From Sabellastarte sp. h YS-2021 (taxonomy: Eukaryota > Annelida > Polychaeta > Sabellida > Sabellidae), in contig OZ024929.1 of assembly GCA_964017235.1 (NCBI GenBank), positions 18,659,464-18,723,463 of the forward strand: DNA of 64,000 nt, given 5' to 3'. The notes below the pieces were generated by a model. The model saw nothing but the letters and a program-made list of their open reading frames with translations, searched no databases and was not told the origin of the DNA. This document shows positions 49,101 through 61,100 of this stretch, in pieces. Every line of letters begins with the position of its first letter. Positions within the stretch are counted from its first letter, which is position 1. The position numbers and the translations under genes are program-made.

Positions 49101-52100
49101 GATCATAAAATTCTATAAATGGATATTGAAGATATTTGTGAAGAATTTCATGTTTCTAGCAGAATGTGAAAGTGTCAGAATTTTCAATTTACAGAATAAA
49201 CTACTGTAAAGACTCACAAGAATGAAGTACTTGTACACATATTTTTGTAACATGATGATAGTGAAAAAATGCTTATGTATCAGTTTTCAAAGTTAAAATA
49301 AAACAAGTTTGACACAACTTTTACATATTTTCTCTGTGAATAGGTGGTTGGTTTGGGGTATATATTTCGAGTTATTTTCATGGGAGAAGATTTACGTTTA
49401 CCCTGGGATACAGTGCCATTGTCCCATGCCTTATTCTTATGTTAGAAGATTAATTTGAGACTGAAAATTAATAATCATGTTTACACACTTTATATCCAAA
49501 ACTCTCAAGTGATACTTTCTACAGTGTGAAACGACATTTGAGTATCAAGTAATATGCAAAACAAATTATAGCTTTATATCAATAGACAAGATGCATTTAA
49601 CTCGCTAGAAATACCTCCTCAAAGTGTGCCTGTGTGTATTTGGGAGGGAATCCCGCCACTGGTGGAGGTGTGGCACGGCCGTCGTCTCCGTATGCAGGAG
49701 CCACTGAGTTCACCATACGTCCTGTGTTGTAGTTACACTCCAGGGTGTAGCTGGCAGGTTAAAGAAATACAGATAATATCATGAGAACATGTACACTGTC
49801 AGTAAAATTAAATATCTTACAACCTCTATTCAGTTGACTGGATTACCTTGGCCAGATAGTTAACAACACATAAATTACAAAAAAATAAGTGTAACATTAA
49901 GAAGTACATTAGAGAAGTACTGAGAATATAACCAGTTAATGTACAGTGAAAGTACATGTACATACATTTCAATACCTATTCAGATGACTGGATGACCCTG
50001 GTCAAATGATTAAGTTCAACTGAAGAGAATATGTTAGGAGTAAAAGGCTTGAGAAAATCTTTCCATATGAAACACAACAAAACATATAAAAACCCTGACT
50101 GTAGTACCTGTGTATGATCCCCAATGCTTTATACATGGCCACTCTTCCTGCCCCTTCCTTCGACAAACCATCCTTCTTGTCCTTCATGTACATATTCCTT
50201 TCTGTAAAATTACAGCCGGTGAAGTCAAAGTGTGCCGTGTTCATGGAAATCAACTTGGGAAAGAGCATGTTCGTCACCTGGGTGTCTTCATTCTCAAAAT
50301 AATTCCCATAGATGAAGCAGCCTCGTTTTGACGCATGCCCGTGCAGATCCACGTAAAATGCAATGCCACTTTCCTCGGGGGAAATCTCCAGTAACTTTGG
50401 GTCATTTAAATGCGGTGCATTTGGCACTCCAGATAATGACATCGGTGTAAAGTCCACATCATCATCATCTGATCCCTCATTTCCTATGTGACCTTCCCCT
50501 TTCCGTAGTTGACCCTGAGCTTGTTTATAAGGCTGGAAGCAAAAGGCAAAAGTTATTTGATCATTTTCTAAAATTATTTTCAAAGAAAACCTAAGTTCAA
50601 TAGTGAAGCTACTGTTCTACAGTTGACAGTTGGGATAGGGTGTGCTTTTTCATGGATTAATTTTTACCTATTGGTTGTCATTCATAGCCAGTTCATGTAA
50701 AACTGATAATAACAGCTCCAAGGGCCATATGATATTTCTCCAGCCCTCCTTTCTGATGAGAAGATGTACCATTATATACCTTTGGGTAATGGCCCCCAAG
50801 CCATAGTACTAGTGCTGGGATGAGCTACTGTTCTACAGTTGACAGTTGGGATAGGGTGTGCTTTTTCATGGATTAATTTTTACCTATTGGTTGTCATTCA
50901 TAGCCAGTTCATGTAAAACTGATAACAGCTCCAAGGGCCATATGATATTTCTCCAGCCCTCCTTTCTGATGAGAAGATGTACCATTATATACCTTTGGGT
51001 AATGGCCCCCAAGCCATAATACTAGTGCTGGGATGATGTTTGCAAACTTTGGTATGATTGCTCTCTGGCTCATTACTCAACAATGATTAATAAAATTAAA
51101 GTACAAACAATACTTGCCAAACTCATTTCTATGTAGCCTTTTTGTCAAAATAAACCACTAACTTGAATAATATTTACATATAATATTATACAAAATTTGA
51201 AACATTCACTAGTTAAACTCACAAAACTGGACGTAAATGCAAAAACATAAAGCAGACAGATAACTCCTGGGGTTCTTTCCCATAAAATTAGCCCATAACA
51301 AGTGAGGTTAGGCAAAACATAGTTCATTAGTAAGGGAGACATTTGTGAAATCTTTATTTTTTTTGTATTTTGTTCATATTTGTTGTGATTTGTATCTATT
51401 TTCCTTTTTTGTGTGTGTGTGTCTGGTTACCACTTTTGATTCCATGATGAGCACTGACGTTTGTTTGCATATTTCCGATATGAACATCAACAGGTAAAAT
51501 AATGGTGATCTCCCAGTACTAGATAATACTGATCTTGCCTAACGCTTAATAACAGGAAAAGGATCATGTATTGATGTTATAAAATTTTTGTGCTGGGAAT
51601 TGCCACCAATTTTGATTACCAATCCAAAATCAATTTTTTGCTTCATTGCTGGTCATTATACCAAAAAACGCTTTCTGGAATGAAGTACAACTCAATTCAG
51701 TAAGAATTTTGGTAGTTTCAAAGTTCTGACATTATTTTTATTTAAACATCTACTGAAATTGCTCCCTTCCTGTAAATATGGTGGAAAACATCACTTGACT
51801 GTGTGGACATCGATATTAAATTTTAAAAATATTTCGATATTGTCTGATATCGGGGGTTGGGTAATATTGACTTCTAAAAAGTCCAAATAAGGGATACCCA
51901 AAACTTTTGTTCTGGCATATCCCCAACTGGCATTTGCAGACTTTTATTGCGATATGTTAAGTAGAACTGCCATGTTTTGGTTACAACACTTTAGAACCTC
52001 AATCTTGCTTGTCAACAAATAAAAAGGAAGGAATACTAAAAATATTGGAAAGTGAAATCTGAAGAAATTATGCATATTTATCTCATATTTTGAACATTTG

Positions 52101-55100
52101 GGGACTTTTATTGTGATGTCATTAAGGGGAAATGTCCATGTTTGATTCGGTTGTACCAAAAGGCGGCGTCCCGATATTGGTACGGCTTTGCATTCAGTGT
52201 TCGACATTGGCGGTTATCCGGCGGCCCGAGTCCGCGAATTTCATCTCCAGACCGAAAACGTAGTGCAGTGCGTCGGTCCCAATGTCCAGAAACTTTTAGC
52301 ATAAGATAAATCCACGTATATTGCTACGATTTTCAACATATTAAGGGGTTTTAAAGTGGTAGCCATTATTGTAAACAAATATTGTCATCACGTTTCTTAT
52401 CTCTCTTCTGATTGGCCAACATCCTCTACCATCGACCAATCAGACGATAGCTTTCAAAATGTAGCAGTGCTTTTCAGTGGTTTTTGTAACTCGTCTTCTG
52501 CATATGTTGTACAGGAGAACCAGTCAAAACATCTACTGACCAAAGAAATTTGTTTATTATCGGAAGCGACGACGTACATATTTCCTCATAGAATATGGGT
52601 GACAAAGACATGGAAGCGAGTTTATTTTATATGATACATCCAGCTAACAGTAATTCACGCGAGAATTCGGGTATTCTCACGAGATTTCAGAGCCTTTTTG
52701 TGGAATTTTTAACTCGTGGTACCACAGGCGAAACAGTTGAAACAACTACTGACCAAAGAAATTCGTCTATAATCGGAAGAGACCAAATATATATTTCTTC
52801 AAAGAATAGATAAGAAATGCAGTTTATTTTGATGAAGCCAGATAACAGAAACAGTAGCACCCTGCCATTAAGGCTTAGATGTGCTTTTAAAGTGAAATTT
52901 TTAAAAAAATGACAAATAAAAACAGCATAAACTAGAGGATCGCTCGCAAAAAAAAAGATAATGTTTTTGCATAGCAAAAACAAAGCGTCCCGAAAAGGAT
53001 ATAAAGGTGAGTGCTAAAGTATTAAGAAAATGCTTCGTTTCTAGCCTTATACTGTTGTGGCAACCAAAGTCAGCGCAGTCTGCTCTATCTAGCATGGTTT
53101 TCAAGATATAAGCATTTTTGTGTTTTGCAAAAAATAAAAAAATTTAAAATGTCCGCTATATTTGGCGAGACAAAAATATTTTGAAAATTGGCATGGCTAC
53201 TCTGCAGAGATACCCAGCAGGTCCAAAATTTTGTTGAGTTCACTCCATATAGCACGGTTTTCGAGATATAAGCATTTTTGTGTTTTGCAAAAACTTTGAA
53301 AATTCAAAATGGCCACCATTTTTGGGGAGACAAAAATTTTTGTCAAGACCACTGCCGTGGTGTGTATCTCCCGCCGAGCATTAAAGCAGAAGAAATAGCT
53401 TTTCCGAGATATTCACAATTTTTCATTTTCGTGTGTGAAAGGTCTTCCAAAAGTAGGTGAATGAGTTATTTGAGAAAAATTAGCTATCTGCAATACTATT
53501 AAGAGATAATTCACATTTACTCATTTTGAGTAGGTGAATAATTATCTATGGGTCTGAAACTTCACCAAGTGAAAGCTCTCCCAAAAGTAGGTGAATGAGT
53601 TATTTGAGAAAAATTGGCTATCTGCAATACTTTTAGAGATAATTCGCATTTACTCATTTTGAGTAGGTGAGTAATTAGCTATGGGTCTGAAACTTCACCA
53701 TGTGAAAGCTCTCCCACAAGTAGATGAATGAGTATTTGATAAAAATTGGGTATCCGCAATACTTTTACAGATAATTAGCATTTACTCATTTTGAGTAGGT
53801 GAATAAATAGCTATGGGTCTGAAACTTCACAGAGTGAAAGCTCTCCCAAAAGTAGGTGAATGAGTTATTTGAGAAAAATTGGCTATCTGCAATACTTTTA
53901 GAGATAATTCGCATTTACTCATTTTGAGTAGGTGAGTAATTAGCTATGGGTCTGAAACTTCACCAAGTGAAAGCTCTCCCAAAAGTAGGTGAATGATTAA
54001 TTTGAGAAAAACTGGCTATCTGCAATACTTTTAGAGATAATTCGCATTTACTCATTTTGAGTAGGTGAGTAATTAGCTATGGGTCTGAAACTTCACCAAG
54101 TGAAAGCTCTCCCAAAAGTAGGTGAATGATTAATTTGAGAAAAACTGGCTATCTGCAATACTTTTAGAGATAATTCGCATTTACTCATTTTGAGTAGGTG
54201 AGTAATTAGCTATGGGTCTGAAACTTCACCAAGTGAAAGCTCTCCCAAAAGTAGGTGAATGATTAATTTGAGAAAAACTGGCTATCTGCAATACTTTTAG
54301 AGATAATTCGCATTTACTCATTTTGAGTAGGTGAGTAATTTGCTATGGGTCTGAAACTTCACAGAGTGAAAGCTCTCCCAAAAGTAGGTGAATGAGTTAT
54401 TTGAGAAAAATTGGCTATCTGCAATACTTTTAGAGATAATTCGCATTTACTCATTTTGAGTAGGTGAGTAATTAGCTATGGGTCTGAAACTTCACCATGT
54501 GAAAGCTCTCCCACAAGTAGATGAATGAGTATTTGATCAAAATTGGGTATCCGCAATACTTTTACAGATAATTAGCATTTACTCATTTTGAGTAGGTGAA
54601 TAAATAGCTATGGGTCTGAAACTTCACAGAGTGAAAGCTCTCCCAAAAGTAGGTGAATGAGTTATTTGAGAAAAATTGGCTATCTGCAATACTTTTAGAG
54701 ATAATTCACATTTACTCATTTTGAGTAGGTGAATAATTAGCTATGGGTCTGAAACTTCACAGAGTGAAAGCTCTCCCAAAAGTAGGTGAATGAGTTATTT
54801 GAGAAAAATTGGCTATCTGCAATACTTTTAGAGATAATTCGCATTTACTCATTTTGAGTAGGTGAGTAATTAGCTATGGGTCTGAAACTTCACCAAGTGA
54901 AAGCTCTCCCAAAAGTAGGTGAATGAGTTATTTGAGAAAAATTGGCTATCTGCAATACTTTTAGAGATAATTCGCATTTACTCATTTTGAGTAGGTGAGT
55001 AATTAGCTATGGGTCTGAAACTTCACCAAGTGAAAGCTCTCCCAAAAGTAGGTGAATGAGTTATTTGAGAAAAATTGGCTATCTGCAATACTTTTAGAGA

Positions 55101-58100
55101 TAATTCGCATTTACTCATTTTGAGTAGGTGAGTAATTAGCTATGGGTCTGAAACTTCACCAAGTGAAAGCTCTCCCAAAAGTAGGTGAATGATTAATTTG
55201 AGAAAAACTGGCTATCTGCAATACTTTTAGAGATAATTCCAAAAGTAGGTGAATGAGTTATTTGAGAAAAATTGGCTATCTGCAATACTTTTAGAGATAA
55301 TTCGCATTTACTCATTTTGAGTAGGTGAGTAATTAGCTATGGGTCTGAAACTTCACCAAGTGAAAGCTCTCCCAAAAGTAGGTGAATGATTAATTTGAGA
55401 AAAACTGGCTATCTGCAATACTTTTAGAGATAATTCCAAAAGTAGGTGAATGAGTTATTTGAGAAAAATTGGCTATCTGCAATACTTTTAGAGATAATTC
55501 GCATTTACTCATTTTGAGTAGGTGAGTAATTAGCTATGGGTCTGAAACTTCACAGAGTGAAAGCTCTCCCAAAAGTAGGTGAATGAGTTATTTGAGAAAA
55601 ATTGGCTATCTGCAATACTTTTAGACATAATTCGCATTTACTCATTTTGAGTAGGTGAGTAATTAGCTATGGGTCTGAAACTTCACCAAGTGAAAGCTTT
55701 CCCAAAAGTAGGTGAATGAGTTATTTGAGAAAAATTGGCTATCTGCAATACTTTTAGAGATAATTCGCATTTACTCATTTTGAGTAGGTGAGTAATTAGC
55801 TATGGGTCTGAAACTTCACCAAGTGAAAGCTCTCCCAAAAGTAGGTGAATGAGTTATTTGAGAAAAATTGGCTATCTGCAATACTTTTAGAGATAATTCA
55901 CATTTACTCATTTTGAGTAGGTGAGTAATTAGCTATGGGTCTGAAACTTCAAGTGAAAGCTCTCCCAAAAGTAGGTGAATGAGTTATTTGAGAAAAATTG
56001 GCTATCTGCAATACTTTTAGAGATAATTCGCATTTACTCATTTTGAGTAGGTGAGTAATTAGCTATGGGTCTGAAACTTCACCATGTGAAAGCTCTCCCA
56101 CAAGTAGGTGAATGAGTTATTTGATAAAAATTGGGTATCCGCAATACTTTTACAGATAATTAGCATTTACTCATTTTGAGTAGGTAAATAATTAGCTATG
56201 GGTCTGAAACTTCACCATGTAAAAGCTCTCCCAAAAGTAGGTGAATGAGTTATTTGAGAAAAATTGGCTATCTGCAATACTTTTAGTGATAATTCGCATT
56301 TACTCATTTTGAGTAGGTGAGTAATTGGCTATGGGTCTGAAACTTCACCATGTGAAAGCTCTCCCACAAGTAGGTGAATGAGTTATTTGATAAAAATTGG
56401 GTATCCGCAATACTTTTACAGATAATTAGCATTTACTCATTTTGAGTAGGTAAATAATTAGCTATGGGTCTGAAACTTCACCATGTAAAAGCTCTCCCAA
56501 AAGTAGGTGAATGAGTTATTTGAGAAAAATTGGCTATCTGCAATACTTTTAGTGATAATTCGCATTTACTCATTTTGAGTAGGTGAGTAATTGGCTATGG
56601 GTCTGAAACTTCACCATGTAAAAGCTCTTCCAAAAGTAGGTGAATGAGTTATTTGAGAAAAATTGGCCATCTGCAATACTTTTAGAGGTAATTCGCATTT
56701 ACTCTTTTTGAGTAGGTGAGCAATTAGCTATGGGTCTGAAACTTCACCAAGTGAAAGCTCTTTGGGATAGCTGCTCTGCAGAGGTACCCTGAAGATAAAA
56801 AATTTCGTCGAAATCGCTCTATGTAGCACGGTTTTCGAAATATTAGTATTTTTGTGTTTTGCAATTTTTGCGCAAAAATTCGAAAATTCAAAATGGCCGC
56901 CATTTTTGGCAAGATAAAATTTTTTTGAAAATTGGCATGGCTACTCTGCAGAGATACCCAGTGGGTCAAAAATTTCGTTGAAATCGCTCTATCTAGCACG
57001 GTTTTCGAGATATAAGCATTTTTGTGTTTTGCAATTTTGCGAAAAATTCGAAAATTCAAAATAGCCGCCATTTTTTGCGAGAAATTTTTTGTTTGAAAAT
57101 TGGCATGGCTACTCTGCAGAGATACCCTATGGGTCAAAAATTTCGTCAAAATCGCTCTATCTAGCAGGGTTTTTGAGATATAAGCATTTTTATGTTTTGC
57201 AATTTTTGCGAAAAATTCGAAAATTCAAAATGGCCGCCATTTTTGGCGAGACAAAATTTTTTTGAAAATTGGCATGGCTACTCTGTAGATATACCCTGTG
57301 GGTCAAAAATTTCGTCGAAATCGCTCTATCTAGCAGGGTTTTTGAGATATAAGCATTTTTATGTTTTGCAAGTTTTGCGAAAAATTCGAAAATTCAAAAT
57401 GGCCGCCATTTTTGGCGAGACAAAATTTTTTTCAGAATTGGGATAACTACTCTGCAGAGACCCTGCAGGTCAAAAATTTCGTTGAAATCGCTCTATCTAG
57501 CACGGTTTTCGAGATATAAGCATTTTTGTGTTTTGCAATTTTTGCAAAAATTTCGAAAATTCAAAATGGCCGCCATTTTTGGCGAGACAAAAATTTTTTG
57601 AAAATTGGGAAAAGTACTCTGCAGAGATATCCTGCGGGTCAAAAATTTTGTCGAAATCGCTCTATCTAGCACGGTTTTCGAGATATAAGCATTTTTGTGT
57701 TTTCCTTATTTGGAAAATTCGTAATGATTAATTAATCATTAATTACTCGGCCATTTCTTGACCACTCAATGCCACAATCTAATGATTTCCAGATTTTAAT
57801 AGAATGAATGTATTTGCCAAGTTTCAGGTGAATTGATAAAATTCCTTTCAAGTTATCATCCGGACAAGCTTCCCCATCGAAAAAAGACATTTTTGGTCAT
57901 GTGACCTCTCTGATTGGTTGAAATGTCACTGCAGCATATTCAAAAAAATTCCCCAAGGCTACTGCCTAAACCTGCCAAATTTGAAAAGAATCCGCCTAAC
58001 GGTTACAGAGTTATAAGGAAAACAAAATGCGGAGCCGGCGGAGCCGGCGGAGCCGGAAGCTCTCCCATACACAAACAAGTGTCCCTTGCGGGACGCTTAA

Positions 58101-61100
58101 TTAATTTATTTGAACTAAACAAAATAAAGATAATTTAAGTATTTAAATAAGAAGATTTTATGCAATCCCAAATTGAAACTAAATATTCCAAAATCTCTTG
58201 ACGCAAAGCATGTCTCACATTTTTTCACAGTTGTCTCGCCTTTTCAAGTGAAGGGAGACGGTCTGTCTTGCATTGAGTTTTGACGAGAGTGAATAATGAT
58301 AGTCCATCCTTGAATTTGAAGTATTTGATCTTAAAGCAGAAATTATTGTTGGGAAATCCCACGGATTTCTGTAACCTCATGAATATTAATGAGTTGTCCA
58401 TGAATTTTGATCTTCAAGTAAAATATTGTGAAGAAATGACATGGTATTGTCAAATATTACAGTTGTCATGGCTGGAAACACAGAACTTGTAGGACAAATA
58501 TATCCAATTAATAATTGTTATAAGCACTGGAAGTTTATGTAATATTAAAAAGTGAACAAAGTAACTTAAGGTTTTTGTCTTTTTAATGCGCTGAGAAATA
58601 GATGAAAATATCTGTGTAAGTGACAGAAGCTACCAATTCACGCGGCCAACGAGAAAGCAGGAGGAAAGGTCAAAGGTTACCACGAGACGACAACTTGAGG
58701 CTACGGCCAACTATAAATGTCTATTTTTCTTAGACGTTGGCCTGATGCCTTGCGGCCATCCGAGAACAGCATACAGTCCCACATGGTAAGCTATTGTAGC
58801 GCAATAAAAGCACAATTTGGGGCAAGTTATGATCAAAGGGACACAGAAAATGGGGCAAGTTGACCCGAAATTTCTGGGGCAAGTTGGTACTTGGGGTGAG
58901 ATATCCTGTAAGCGCACTAGAGCCCCATAGTGAGCAGATTTATAACTATATTAAATTTTGTAAACATGTGTTGCACTGTGAATATGTAGTTTATTTAGTG
59001 TTGGTATTAGCTTTGAGAATTTAGTAGGCTGAAATATATAAATTACATCTGCAATCGGCATATCTTTGGAGTTTTTGGCCGGGAATGAAACTTTTTGACC
59101 GGGCCTGCAACTTTTTCTTGCCCAAGGCCCTGCGGTCCTACGACATATTTTGCTAAGCGGTGAACACTTTTTGCATTGGTGACCTCCCAATGTGCACATT
59201 TTTGGTACCGATCCATCCCTAATGAGATTTATGAGTTTATGAAATTGAATTGTGTTTACAGACAGCTTGTCCATGAACAATTAAAACATCATTCATTTTA
59301 ACCAAACCTTGTTTTGATAACAAAGTTAACTGCTAATTTTTGTATATGCTTACTTGTGCTGCGACATCATCTGGATCCTCACATTCACCTCCAGAAGCAA
59401 CTTCAAAATCGGAGGATCTTATTGCCATGGCAACAGTATTATCCAGATGGGATTCATCCTTGCCGATGCCAAGATTTGAGAAAGCGATGTCCATATTAGA
59501 CATTCCTTCATGACTCTGTTCACTATGTCCTTGTTCACTGAGTTTCTCTTCAGATTTGCTGCTCGGCCCTTTTCTTTGGAACGCATCTGACTGTTGTACA
59601 TTGCTGTAGACTATATTGATTGTCTTATTTCTCACGGCATTTGCACCCCCTCGACTGTGAGCACCAGCACCACCGTAAGTACTACTCTGCCATGGCCTTG
59701 CATTGTTACTAGATTGTCTTTGATTACTCCTTGCGACATTATTCTGAGCTGCTTTATTTGTCGAGTCATGAGCTTCTTTATCCTTTTGTACCTCTGCGAG
59801 TTTCTTCTCCAGTTTATTGTGCACATGGTGATACGCCAGCACTGCTTTGGCTGCGTAGATAGATGGGTAAAGGTCAAAATCTGGATCCAAATACATCCGG
59901 TTGAGATTCACTCCCCTGAAATAAGAGTTATAGTTATCATGACAAAAAAGGGGCATCACAATATTACAAAATTTATCAATTTTGCTTTGATTTTGTGAGA
60001 AATTATTTTTTGAAGGAACAGAAATAATATATGTTGACTATTCGTAAACTTCCCACATGAAATGCAATATTTACAAAACAACCAAAAGGAAAATTTGAAG
60101 AGAAATTATTGCGACTGAAATGGTTAGCACAATTCTTGATCGAATGGTAACAGTTTGCATTAGTCAACAGCTAACTGGCTGTCTCCAAAAAAATAGTTTC
60201 TTTGGAGAGAGAGGAAATATAAAAATGTCAGATGCAATGCACCCCATTGTACATAACATGATGGATCTCAACATGCTACAAAACTAGGAACTTTATGTAA
60301 ATTATCGCATAATTTATCATTTTCTGTTATGACAAATGAGAATTAAGAATTTTAACAATCACATAAAATCTCATGAGACGTGATATAAAAACAACACAGT
60401 TAACTGGTTCAATAATATTGTTGCAGGCTAGTGACTTGATAAGCTCTATAAATTATTGCCTAATGGTATTGGTAACACATACTTAACTGAGACAGTTGCC
60501 TTCAATCTAATATATTTAGTTTGGTAAATAAGAAAAAAACAAGGCCAAATGGTGTTTTGGTCCCCTAGCGCGAGCAAAAAGCCATCAGAGACACGAGTAG
60601 TGCACTAGAATTTACGAAAGTCTCGTGACACAAAGAAATTCCAACTTAGACACATCCCACAGCTGGTCCCGAACTGAGACGGTCACCCATCCAAGTACTA
60701 ACATAGCCCATTGCTGCTTAACCTCAGAGAGCAGAAAATAGTGATCACTCTGTGCCACAATTCATAAATGTCCAATGCAAGAAGGACATATGTATGGGGA
60801 AAAGCCAAAAGGACATGTGTCCTTTTAGCTATTGGAGGGCAAGAGAGGGAAATTCAGAATCCACAGAAGTTGTCAATTTCATGAAAGTCGGAGACAAAAA
60901 AAAAAAAAAGTGATCTGTAGAAGCGGCAGCTCTAGCGAGGGTCGCACTTAAAAACCAGACCAGAGTGTAATTTCAAAGGTAAAATAGTGTTAGAGCACAT
61001 ACCTCCAACAAGGTAGTATGTAATAATAGTAAATGGGAAAATCCGTAATTTTTTGTACCCAGATGGTGACCCAGATCACTATCAAATTTTAATGGGATTG

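Larger units (their letters stand above)
52931..58101 (+). mobile_element. Tandem-core hairpin element E
   Basis: Same family as D: start actagaggatcgctcgc; 5' aagcgtcccg (52,983-52,992) is the inverse of 3' cgggacgctt (58,089-58,098). It holds about 25 core units of 131 bp (53,440-56,760), about six 170-bp units (56,763-57,700) and the same unique 3' part as D, with an extra gccggcgga triplet repeat near 58,030. It sits in the AGBL5 intron between exons 3 and 4. Confidence 0.82.

Noticed and set aside
53440..56760. CRISPR-like array
   Set aside because: Units are directly adjoining 131-bp repeats without unique spacers, in a eukaryotic mobile element.
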